From Sphingomonadaceae bacterium (GTDB lineage: Bacteria > Pseudomonadota > Alphaproteobacteria > Sphingomonadales > Sphingomonadaceae), in contig JAEMTM010000039.1 of NCBI GenBank assembly GCA_016462305.1, positions 1-14,655 on the forward strand: 14,655 bases of DNA, in the 5' to 3' direction. Positions 7,559 through 14,655 of this stretch are shown here, piece by piece (the first letter of the stretch is position 1; every line of letters begins with the position of its first letter). The notes below the pieces were generated by a model that was not told the origin of the DNA, did no database searches, and saw only the letters and a program-made list of their open reading frames with translations. A program made the translations under genes and the position numbers.

Positions 7559-9976
7559 ATGCAAACATCGGCGCGGGTTGTCATCATTGGCGGGGGCATA
7601 ATGGGCGCTTCTTTGCTCTACCATCTCGCTGAACTTGGATGGACCGACTGCGTGTTGATTGAAAAGGATGAGCTGACTTCCGGCTCTACTTGGCACGCCG
7701 CCGGGCAGTGCCCGAACATCACCGGCAGCTACAACCTCGCCAAAATGCATGCTTATAGCAATCAGCTCTATCCCAAGCTGGAAGGGCTGACGGGGCAATA
7801 TGTGAGTTGGCATACATCCGGCGGAATTCGCCTTGCGACGAACGAGCGCGAGTTGGCGTGGATGCGCTATATCCACGGTTTTTCCAAAATCATCGGCTTT
7901 GACATGGAAATCATCCCGCCAGAGGAAATCCTGCGTCATAATCCGTTCATGACGCTCGACGGGGTCATTGCTGGCGCGCGTACAACTCAGGATGGACATG
8001 CTGATCCTTCGGGTATTTGCAATGCGCTTGCCATTGGTGCGAAAAACATGGGCGCAAAGATTGTCCGCAAAAATCGCGTGACTGGGCTGACCCAATTGCC
8101 GACCGGCGAATGGGATGTGGAGACCGAAAAAGGTACGATTCGGGCAGAAATCGTCGTCAATGCGGCAGGTTGCTACGCACGGCAAATCGCGCAAATGGCA
8201 GGTATCGATATTCCGGTGACTAATATGGAGCATCATTATGTCGTCACTGATCCCATTCCAGCCTTTAAGGATCGCGAGGAGGAAATCCCGGTCATGCGCT
8301 GCCCTTATGTATCGGGCTATTTCCGGCAGGAACAGAAAAGCGGCCTGATAGGCGTGTATGAAACGACAGGCCTGGCCGAGGCGTGGGCACCACGCGGCGG
8401 ACACCCGGAATGGGATTCGACCAGCGAGCTGTTTCCAGAAGATCTTGAGCGGATTGCCCCATGGCTGGAACGCGCGATTGAGCGGATGCCGATATTTGGC
8501 GAGGTTGGCCTGAGGCGCTTTGTCAATGGCGCTATCCCGCACACCCCTGATGGCGGGCCATTATTGGGGCCAGCGGTAGGGCTAAAGAATTTCTGGCATT
8601 GCTGCGGCACCAGCTTTGGTATTGCGCAAGGCGGCGGTGCTGGCAAATATATGGCGCAATGGATGGTGTTTGGTGATGCCGACATCAACATGACCGAGTT
8701 CGACCCGCGCCGTTATGGCCCTTATGCGGACGAAAATTACAGCCGCGACAAGGTTTTCCTCGATTATCGGATGACATTTACGACGCGACTTCCGGGTGAA
8801 GAAGAACCCGACGGTCGTCCACAAAAGACCAGCGCTTTATATGGTAAGTTGCTGTCGGCGGGTGCTGTCTATGGCGAGACCTATGGCTGGGAACGGCCCA
8901 AATATTTCGCGCTTGACGGGGCCGAGGAGCAAGGCGGCTACCACCGCACCAACAGCTTTGACGCGGTCGCCGCCGAGGTGAAGGCCGTTGCCGAGCGCGT
9001 CGGCGTGCTCGATCTGTCGGGTTTTGCCAAATATGACGTGTGTGGCCCCGATGCTGAGGCTTTCCTCAACCGCATTTGTGCCAACCGCATGCCAAAGAAA
9101 GCGGGCGGTATCGGTTTGGTGCATCCTTTGTCGGTTCAGGGGCGCATTTATGGTGAAATGACGGTGACGCGCTTTGCCGATGATCATTTTTATTGCCTGT
9201 CGGCGGCGGCTGCGGAACAGCGCGATTGGGATTTGCTGATTCAAAGCAAATTACCGCAGGAAGATGTAACCATCCGCAATTTGACGATGGACTTGGGTGT
9301 TCTGGTGATGAACGGCCCTTTTTCCCGTGACGTTTTGGCAAAGTTGACCAATTCTGACCTTAGTAATGCGGGTTTCCGTTGGTTAAGCGGTCAGGAAATC
9401 ACAATCGCCGGTATAAAAATGCGCGCGCTGCGTGTGTCTTATGCCGGTGAGCTTGGGTGGGAGCTGCATCCGGCGATGGAGGATCTTGCGGCGCTATATG
9501 ATGCCGTTTGGGAATCTGGGCAGATATATGGCATCGTCAATTACGGCCTATATGCCGCAAATACGATGCGGATCGAAAAAGGCTATAAGGCTTGGGGGTC
9601 GGAACTCACCAATGAATTAACGATGATTGAGGCCGACATGCCGCGCTTCATCAATTTCAACAAGGATGACTTTGTCGGCAAGCAAGCGACACTGGATGCG
9701 CCGGACCGTTTTCGCATAATTTATGGTGAGGTGGATGCCGCCAATGTCGACGTGCGCGGCGCGGAACCATGTTTGGTCGGCGACCAAATCATCGGCCTTA
9801 CGACGTCAGGTGGCTATGGCCACCGTGTGGGTAAAAGCCTGTTTTTTGCCTGTGTGCCGATTGAGATTGCAGCGCCGGGGTCGCGCTTTGACATCATGTT
9901 GCAGGGCGAGCGGCGCGTTGGAACGGTGCTGGAGCATCCGGCCTATGATCCCGATAACGCAAAAATGAAGGTGTAA
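7559..9976 (+). CDS. FAD-dependent oxidoreductase-GcvT fusion, dimethylglycine/sarcosine dehydrogenase family (first copy)
   Basis: 805 aa; known dimethylglycine oxidases/dehydrogenases are about 830-870. Family role: flavin oxidation of an N-methyl group to an iminium, then transfer of the one-carbon unit to tetrahydrofolate in a C-terminal aminomethyltransferase domain. Seen: GGGIMG FAD site at 11-16, E35 for the ribose, and H46 in STWHAAG, the histidine that carries covalent FAD in characterised relatives. After a linker (about 370-425) comes a GcvT domain with RVSYAGELGWELH at 625-637 and a C-terminal barrel. Two features differ from its downstream paralogue: E533 stands where the folate-site Asp is expected (YGEMTVTR), and the PLEAGL-type segment reads MIEADM. 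The substrate is probably an N-methylated amino acid, possibly not dimethylglycine itself. First gene of a three-gene operon. Confidence 0.94.
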   Translation: MQTSARVVIIGGGIMGASLLYHLAELGWTDCVLIEKDELTSGSTWHAAGQCPNITGSYNLAKMHAYSNQLYPKLEGLTGQYVSWHTSGGIRLATNERELAWMRYIHGFSKIIGFDMEIIPPEEILRHNPFMTLDGVIAGARTTQDGHADPSGICNALAIGAKNMGAKIVRKNRVTGLTQLPTGEWDVETEKGTIRAEIVVNAAGCYARQIAQMAGIDIPVTNMEHHYVVTDPIPAFKDREEEIPVMRCPYVSGYFRQEQKSGLIGVYETTGLAEAWAPRGGHPEWDSTSELFPEDLERIAPWLERAIERMPIFGEVGLRRFVNGAIPHTPDGGPLLGPAVGLKNFWHCCGTSFGIAQGGGAGKYMAQWMVFGDADINMTEFDPRRYGPYADENYSRDKVFLDYRMTFTTRLPGEEEPDGRPQKTSALYGKLLSAGAVYGETYGWERPKYFALDGAEEQGGYHRTNSFDAVAAEVKAVAERVGVLDLSGFAKYDVCGPDAEAFLNRICANRMPKKAGGIGLVHPLSVQGRIYGEMTVTRFADDHFYCLSAAAAEQRDWDLLIQSKLPQEDVTIRNLTMDLGVLVMNGPFSRDVLAKLTNSDLSNAGFRWLSGQEITIAGIKMRALRVSYAGELGWELHPAMEDLAALYDAVWESGQIYGIVNYGLYAANTMRIEKGYKAWGSELTNELTMIEADMPRFINFNKDDFVGKQATLDAPDRFRIIYGEVDAANVDVRGAEPCLVGDQIIGLTTSGGYGHRVGKSLFFACVPIEIAAPGSRFDIMLQGERRVGTVLEHPAYDPDNAKMKV
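9967..9973 (+). promoter_or_regulatory. ribosome binding site deciding a GTG start
   Basis: GAAGGTG sits inside the last codons of the first copy, 7 bases before GTG 9981. It supports GTG as the start and implies translational coupling. The same heptamer precedes the SDR remnant. Confidence 0.65.
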
Positions 9977-9980
9977 CATA

Positions 9981-12425
9981 GTGGCTGAACTCCCCAAAAA
10001 GGCGAAGGTCGTCATTATCGGTGGCGGTGTTATCGGCTGTTCGATTGCCTATCACCTCACCAAGATTGGCTGGGACGATGTCGTGCTGCTTGAACGCAAG
10101 CAATTGACCAGCGGGACGACATGGCATGCGGCAGGTCTGGTGGGACAATTGCGTCCGTCGATCAACATGACCAAGCTGGCAAAATATACAGGCGAGCTGT
10201 ATCGGGGGCTTGAGGCGGAAACCGGGCAAGCGACGGGCTATCGCCAGTGCGGTTCCATATCGATGGCAACCAATGCAGAGCGTTTTGAAGAACTGAAACG
10301 CAGCGCCTCCATGGCGAAAGTGTTCGATCTAATTGTCCATGTGGTGACGCCTCAGGAAATCAAAGAGCTCGCGAACATCGTCAATGTCGATGACGTCGTT
10401 GGCGGCATTCACATCCCGAGTGATGGTTATGCCAACGCCGTCGATATAACGCAGGCGCTTGCAAAGGGCGCACGCACCGGCGGCGCAAAAATATTCGAAA
10501 ATACGAAAGTCACCAAAATCCGTCACAATGGCGACCGGGTAACGGGCGTTGATACGGCAGACGGTTCGATTGATGCCGATTATGTCGTGATCTGTGGCGG
10601 CATGTGGACGCGCGATTTGGCGGCGAGCATCGGCGTGGCTGCGCCATTGCATGCATGCGAGCATTATTATGTATTGTTTGAAGGGGTGGAGGGTATCGAC
10701 AACACCCTCCCCGTTCTGCGCGATTATGATTATTGCGGCTATTATAAATATGACGCGGGCAAGTTGCTCGTTGGCGCGTTTGAACCCAATGCGCGGCCAT
10801 GGGGCATGGACGGCATTTCCGAAGATTTCTGCTTTGACGAAATCGCCGGCAGTTTTGAGCATTTCGAACCGCTGTTGATGGATGCGATGCGCCGCGTTCC
10901 TGCGCTTGAAAAAGCAGGTATACAGAAATTCTTCTGCGGCCCCGAAAGCTTCACACCCGATGTGCGTTACCATCTGGGCGAAAGTGCCGAATTAAAGGGC
11001 TGCTTTGTCGCGGCGGGGCTTAACTCCATCGGCTTGCAATCCGCAGGCGGCGTTGGCAAGGTTATGGCCGATTGGATCCGCGACGGCATTCCGCCTGCTG
11101 ATCTGTGGACGGTCGATATTCGCCGTAACATGCCGTTCCAGATTAACCGGAAATATTTGCGTGAGCGCGTGACCGAGAGCCTTGGGCTGCTGTACGCGAC
11201 GCATTATCCGTTCAAGCAGTATGAAACCGCGCGTGGCGTCCGCCGCTCTGCCATTCATGATCGGCTGGTCGCCGCAGGTGCTTGCCATGGGGAAGCCTTT
11301 GGTTGGGAACGCCCCAATTGGTATGGCGCACCGGGCAGCACGCCCACATATGCATATAGCTATGGCCGTCAGAACTGGTTTGAGGCGAATGCTGAAGAGT
11401 GCAAGGCCGTGCGCGAGGCTGTGGGCCTGTTTGACCAAAGCTCCTTTGCCAAATTCCGGCTGGAAGGGCGCGATGCCTGTGCCGTCCTCAACCGCGTGTG
11501 CGCCAATGACGTCGATGTGGCACCGGGCAAGCTGATTTACACCCAATGGCTCAATGCCAAGGGCGGGATTGAAGCGGATTTGACGGTCACCCGGCTGTCG
11601 CAGACGGCCTATCTCATCGTCACTGGGGCAGAGACAGAAACGAAGGATTTCAACTGGCTTTCGCGGCATATCCCAGAGGATGCGCATGCCGTTTTGACCA
11701 ACATCTCCTCCGCCATGGGGGTTATTTCGATCATGGGGCCGAATGCGCGTGATTTGCTTCAATCGATTTGCCCCAATGATCTGTCGCATGAGGCATTTCC
11801 CTTTGCGACATCGCAGGAAATCGAACTTGGCTATGCCATCGTGCGTGCCTCGCGGATCACCTATGTTGGGGAATTGGGCTGGGAGCTCTACATCCCGACC
11901 GAGTTCATGACGGGCGTTTATGATGAAATTGTCGCAGCAGGGGCCAATTTCGGTCTGAAACATTGCGGCTATCATGCGCTCAACGCGCTCCGCATGGAAA
12001 AGGCGTACCGCCATTGGGGGCATGACATCACCGATGAAGATACGCCCTTGGAAGCCGGACTCGGCTTTGCGGTGAAGATGGACAAGGTTGGCGGCTTCAT
12101 TGGGCGTGATGCGTTGTTGGCGCAAAAGGAAACTGGCCTGAAGCAGCGGCTCGTCCAATTCCTGCTGAAATCGCCAGAGCCGATGCTCTACCATAATGAA
12201 CCCATCTGGCAGGGCGACCGGATCGCCGGATATATCCGTTCGGGCATGTACGCCCACACCCTTGGCGGTGCTTGTGGGCTTGGCTATGTCGATGCGGCAG
12301 ACGGGGGCGTGGTCGGACCAATCGGACCTGATGATTATGAGATCGAAATTGCGGGTGTGCGTTACCCTGTGACCGCTTCGCTTAAACCCCTTTATGACCC
12401 TTCAAATGCCCGGATCAAAATATGA
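9981..12425 (+). CDS. FAD-dependent oxidoreductase-GcvT fusion, dimethylglycine/sarcosine dehydrogenase family (second copy)
   Basis: 814 aa with the same architecture as its upstream neighbour, though clearly diverged. FAD site GGGVIG at 14-19, E39 after strand 2, and H49 in TTWHAAG for covalent flavin. In the GcvT half the canonical Asp is present as D533 (GGIEADLTVTR), RITYVGELGWELY is at 625-637, and the TPLEAGLGFAV segment is intact, so this copy looks fully competent for folate-dependent one-carbon capture. It should convert an N-methyl secondary or tertiary amine to the demethylated product plus methylene-tetrahydrofolate. GTG start, 4 bases after the previous stop; its TGA overlaps the Rieske ATG. 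Having both copies in one operon suggests sequential removal of two methyl groups, but which copy acts on which amine cannot be told here. Confidence 0.95.
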   Translation: MAELPKKAKVVIIGGGVIGCSIAYHLTKIGWDDVVLLERKQLTSGTTWHAAGLVGQLRPSINMTKLAKYTGELYRGLEAETGQATGYRQCGSISMATNAERFEELKRSASMAKVFDLIVHVVTPQEIKELANIVNVDDVVGGIHIPSDGYANAVDITQALAKGARTGGAKIFENTKVTKIRHNGDRVTGVDTADGSIDADYVVICGGMWTRDLAASIGVAAPLHACEHYYVLFEGVEGIDNTLPVLRDYDYCGYYKYDAGKLLVGAFEPNARPWGMDGISEDFCFDEIAGSFEHFEPLLMDAMRRVPALEKAGIQKFFCGPESFTPDVRYHLGESAELKGCFVAAGLNSIGLQSAGGVGKVMADWIRDGIPPADLWTVDIRRNMPFQINRKYLRERVTESLGLLYATHYPFKQYETARGVRRSAIHDRLVAAGACHGEAFGWERPNWYGAPGSTPTYAYSYGRQNWFEANAEECKAVREAVGLFDQSSFAKFRLEGRDACAVLNRVCANDVDVAPGKLIYTQWLNAKGGIEADLTVTRLSQTAYLIVTGAETETKDFNWLSRHIPEDAHAVLTNISSAMGVISIMGPNARDLLQSICPNDLSHEAFPFATSQEIELGYAIVRASRITYVGELGWELYIPTEFMTGVYDEIVAAGANFGLKHCGYHALNALRMEKAYRHWGHDITDEDTPLEAGLGFAVKMDKVGGFIGRDALLAQKETGLKQRLVQFLLKSPEPMLYHNEPIWQGDRIAGYIRSGMYAHTLGGACGLGYVDAADGGVVGPIGPDDYEIEIAGVRYPVTASLKPLYDPSNARIKI

Positions 12426-13675
12426 TGACTGAAACATCACATAAAATCATGCAACAGCTCGCCGCAAAGACGCAGGTCGGGTACAGCTTTGATCAGGAAT
12501 TTTACACCAGCGACGCGGTGTTCAAGGCGGATTTTGACCAAGTCATCAGCCAGAAATGGCTATTGGCCGGCCATGTGTCGCGCATCCCCCATAAGGGCGA
12601 TTATTTCCTGTTTCGGGTTGGCAATGAACAGATCATTGTCATTCGTGAAAATGCCGACAGTGTCCGCGCCTTCTTCAACGTTTGCCGCCATCGCGGATCG
12701 ACGATCTGCCAGTCGGAAAGCGGCAATGCGCCGCGCCTGGTCTGTCCCTATCACGCGTGGACCTTCGGTCTGGACGGGCGGCTTATTTCTGCGCGGCTTA
12801 TGCCAGAAGATTTCGACAAAGCGGAAAACAGCCTGTTTGCGTGCCATATCCGCGTGTTCCACGGCCTGATCTTCATCAATATGCGCGAAGATGCGCCCGT
12901 CGATTTCGACGCGACCTTCGGCGATATGGGGGCCATTCTCGATTATCACGGCTTTGCCGACGCGCGCATTGCGCATGCGGGCAGTTATCCCACGACGGCA
13001 AACTGGAAACTGGTCGTGGAAAATTTCTTTGAATGTTATCATTGCGTGCCGTCGCATCCGGAATTCTGCTCGATGCATGCATCGGAATCGATTGTTGCCG
13101 TTGGCGCTGGACCAAGTTCCGGGCCAGCTGATGCAATCGCCAGCTTCGCGCCCAAATTGCAAGCGTGGGAAGAAAGTGCCGCAGCCGCAGGCCGCCCCAT
13201 CGGCACTATTGATGAGCCACCCGATAGCAGCCACCTGCGCCTGCTGATGCAACGCATGAACAAGGACGGCTGGGCCGCAGAAACGCAAGATGGCTCTGCG
13301 CCGGCTCCGTTGATGGGCAAGCGTATGAAAGCGGATGGCGGACGGATGCACTTAAGTTTCAGCCCGTTCAGCCAAATTGTTGCCGATGATCATTTCGCCA
13401 TCCTGTTCCAATTCACGCCGCGCGGCGCATTGGCAACCGATGTTGAGATGATTTGGCTGGTGGACGGACGCGCGACCGAGGCGGAAGTCGACATTGAAAA
13501 AATGATCTGGGGCTATCATGCCACAACGACGCAGGACAAAGTGATTACCGAGAATAATCAGGCGGGCATCATGTCCAGCCGCTATCGCCCAGGTCGCTAT
13601 TCTGACCAGGAAGGCAGCGTGCTCAACTTTCAGAAATGGTATCTGAACCAGTTCGGGCTGGAACGCGCCGAGTGA
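12422..13675 (+). CDS. Rieske non-heme iron oxygenase alpha subunit, quaternary-ammonium demethylase type (GbcA/Stc2-like)
   Basis: 417 aa, family-typical. Uses O2 and electrons to hydroxylate an N-methyl group, which leaves as formaldehyde. Rieske 2Fe-2S site: C88-x-H90 (CRHRG) and C108-x2-H111 (CPYHAW). Mononuclear iron site: H207 and H212 in ECYHCVPSH, with D372 (TQDKVITE) as the likely third ligand. The residue bridging the two metal sites is E204 rather than the Asp of ring-hydroxylating dioxygenases. Glutamate there is known in carnitine oxygenase CntA and fits a quaternary-ammonium substrate. Starts ATGATG at 12422 (or 12425), overlapping the upstream stop. No ferredoxin reductase gene (GbcB/CntB type) lies in the window, so electrons must come from elsewhere. 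With the two upstream demethylases it would perform the first of three demethylations. Glycine betaine, proline betaine and beta-alanine betaine are all possible. Confidence 0.93.
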   Translation: MMTETSHKIMQQLAAKTQVGYSFDQEFYTSDAVFKADFDQVISQKWLLAGHVSRIPHKGDYFLFRVGNEQIIVIRENADSVRAFFNVCRHRGSTICQSESGNAPRLVCPYHAWTFGLDGRLISARLMPEDFDKAENSLFACHIRVFHGLIFINMREDAPVDFDATFGDMGAILDYHGFADARIAHAGSYPTTANWKLVVENFFECYHCVPSHPEFCSMHASESIVAVGAGPSSGPADAIASFAPKLQAWEESAAAAGRPIGTIDEPPDSSHLRLLMQRMNKDGWAAETQDGSAPAPLMGKRMKADGGRMHLSFSPFSQIVADDHFAILFQFTPRGALATDVEMIWLVDGRATEAEVDIEKMIWGYHATTTQDKVITENNQAGIMSSRYRPGRYSDQEGSVLNFQKWYLNQFGLERAE

Positions 13676-13677
13676 CG

Positions 13678-13770
13678 ATGGCCGCCAATATGCGGGCGGT
13701 CCTGCTGACTGGCCATGGCGGCTTTGCGGATTATACCTGCTTTGACGCAGCAGATTGTCGGAAAAATTGA
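13678..13770 (+). pseudogene. remnant of a zinc-type (MDR) alcohol dehydrogenase
   Basis: A 30-codon frame whose ATG comes two bases after the Rieske stop, as expected for a fourth operon gene. From its second Met (13690) it reads MRAVLLTGHGG, a classic medium-chain dehydrogenase/quinone oxidoreductase N-terminus. It then passes directly to GFADYTCFDAADC, which resembles the GGFAEY-type segment found roughly 100 or more residues later in intact enzymes. It ends in KN-stop. Catalytic zinc and coenzyme domains are absent. The two pieces would share Gly-Gly (GGCGGC), consistent with deletion at a short repeat. The match is from memory of the family and the fragment is short, so it could be coincidence, but position and phase in the operon support it. 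Confidence 0.6.
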
Positions 13771-13790
13771 CCTGTCGCTTTAATCGACAG
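13760..13790 (-). terminator. possible intrinsic terminator of the aminotransferase gene
   Basis: CTGTCG (13772-13777) and CGACAG (13785-13790) form a 6-bp stem with a 7-base loop that includes the aminotransferase stop codon. Read on the minus strand, a run of five T follows four bases after the stem. The short stem and delayed T-run make it weak. It may also help end the plus-strand operon. Confidence 0.4.
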
Positions 13791-14655
13791 TTTCGATCAA
13801 TTCACTGATGCGTCCAACGATTTCATCGATATGGGATTTTTGCAGGATCAGCGGCGGAGACAGCGCAATGATGTCGCCTGTTGCGCGCACGAGCACGCCA
13901 TTGTCGAAGCATTTGTGGAATAATTGCATACCGCGCTTGCCAACGCCGGCGGTGTGTGGCGCAAGTTCTATAGCCGCAACGATGCCCATGTTGCGGATGT
14001 CGATGACATGTTTTTTACCTTTCAGGCTGTGCACCGCGTCTTGCCAATAGCCGTGGAGCGAACCAGCATGTTCGAAAATGCCTTCCGACTTGTAAAGGTC
14101 CAATGTTGCCAAGGCTGCCGCTGCGGCCAAGGGGTGACCGGAATAGGTGTAGCCGTGGAACAATTCGATGCCATCGGGACCGCCTTCGACAACGCCGTCG
14201 TGGATATGGCGGCTGACCGCGACAGCGCCCATCGGCACGGCGGCATTTGTAAGGCCTTTTGCCATCGTGATAATGTCGGGCGTCACACCTAAGGTTTCTG
14301 AAGCGGTCGTGCCGCCGACACGGCCAAAAGCCGTGATAACTTCGTCAAATATCAGCACGATGCCATGCTTATGTGTAATCTCACGCAATTTTTCGAGATA
14401 GCCGATTGGCGGCACCAGCACGCCAGTTGAACCCGCCATGGGTTCGACAATGACCGCCGCAATGGTCTCCGCGCCATGCAGCGCGACAATCGCCTCCAGA
14501 TTATCCGCCAGATGCGCGCCCCATTCGGGTCGGCCCATCGTAAAGGCGTTATGTTCCAGATTATGGGTGTGCGGAAGATGGTCAACACCCGTCAGCAAAG
14601 TGCCAAATTGCCGCCGGTTGTTGACGATGCCGCCAACCGAAATACCACCAAAGCC
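13780..14655 (-). CDS. class III omega-aminotransferase, beta-alanine:pyruvate type (5' partial)
   Basis: PLP enzyme moving an amino group from an omega-amino acid (beta-alanine or similar) to pyruvate. The frame is open to the window edge; its first visible residues are GFGGISVGGIVNN, an internal motif, so roughly a third of the protein is missing. A Leu (TTG) at 14598 is not the start. Seen: VDHLPHT; VIVEPMAGSTGVLVPP; FDEVITAFGR with the pyridine-N Asp; and the Schiff-base lysine in MAKGLTNAAVPMG (codon 14257-14259). HGYTYSGHP completes the active-site wall. The wording closely follows Pseudomonas omega-amino acid:pyruvate transaminase as I recall it, and is less like ornithine or GABA aminotransferases. 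It converges on the demethylase operon, so it need not be co-transcribed. It would deaminate a fully demethylated omega-amino acid, giving a semialdehyde. Confidence 0.9.
   Translation of the reverse strand, partial: GFGGISVGGIVNNRRQFGTLLTGVDHLPHTHNLEHNAFTMGRPEWGAHLADNLEAIVALHGAETIAAVIVEPMAGSTGVLVPPIGYLEKLREITHKHGIVLIFDEVITAFGRVGGTTASETLGVTPDIITMAKGLTNAAVPMGAVAVSRHIHDGVVEGGPDGIELFHGYTYSGHPLAAAAALATLDLYKSEGIFEHAGSLHGYWQDAVHSLKGKKHVIDIRNMGIVAAIELAPHTAGVGKRGMQLFHKCFDNGVLVRATGDIIALSPPLILQKSHIDEIVGRISELIETVD

Noticed and set aside
7517..8542. 341-codon open frame on the minus strand
   Set aside because: Antisense to the first FAD/GcvT gene and its leader, with no motif; the plus-strand frame has full family motifs.
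10992..12257. 421-codon open frame on the minus strand
   Set aside because: Lies antisense inside the second FAD/GcvT gene. Its translation has no recognisable motif and looks low in complexity; a codon-usage shadow.
12560..13351. 263-codon open frame on the minus strand
   Set aside because: Antisense to the Rieske gene; no motif of its own.
12422..13675. Carnitine oxygenase (CntA)
   Set aside because: The glutamate bridge is shared, but no CntB reductase or carnitine genes are nearby, and the demethylase neighbours point to stepwise N-demethylation rather than trimethylamine release.

Overview
This window looks like chromosomal DNA of an alphaproteobacterium, possibly a sphingomonad. The evidence is mid-50s GC by eye, the gene families present and very tight operons with 4-base start/stop overlaps. 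The taxon is an inference; no RNA or ribosomal marker is present. I see no tRNA, rRNA, insertion sequence or CRISPR array.

Layout. (A) 2-4238, plus strand: an aldehyde dehydrogenase (5' end outside the window), an enolase-superfamily enzyme resembling sugar-acid dehydratases, and a choline-dehydrogenase-like GMC flavoprotein. Their start and stop codons overlap, so they are one operon. (B) 4308-5243: a GcvA-like LysR regulator, which overlaps tail-to-tail with a minus-strand beta-hydroxyacid dehydrogenase (5240-6193). (C) 6338-7120, minus: a PlsC-type acyltransferase, probably housekeeping; upstream of it on the same strand is a short remnant of a short-chain dehydrogenase (7183-7395). (D) 7559-13675, plus: two tandem, diverged FAD/GcvT fusion enzymes of the dimethylglycine/sarcosine dehydrogenase family, then a Rieske oxygenase of the quaternary-ammonium-demethylating type. 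The operon ends in a 30-codon remnant of a zinc-type alcohol dehydrogenase. (E) 13780-14655, minus: most of a beta-alanine:pyruvate-type omega-aminotransferase that runs off the right edge.

How they may work together (inference). Operon D has one oxygenase suited to removing the first methyl of a trimethylammonium compound and two folate-coupled demethylases for the second and third. The nearby omega-aminotransferase would accept a freed omega-amino acid such as beta-alanine. Operon A has an alcohol oxidase/dehydrogenase plus aldehyde dehydrogenase pair of the kind that turns a choline-like alcohol into its betaine, and the beta-hydroxyacid dehydrogenase could handle a 3-carbon semialdehyde. 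Ordinary choline/betaine-to-glycine catabolism is the conservative reading. A beta-alanine-betaine or homocholine route explains the aminotransferase better. The enolase-superfamily gene fits neither neatly and is the main loose end.

Two oxidoreductase remnants, each apparently an N-terminus fused in frame to a later piece of the same fold, flank the demethylase operon and suggest recent gene loss by internal deletion.
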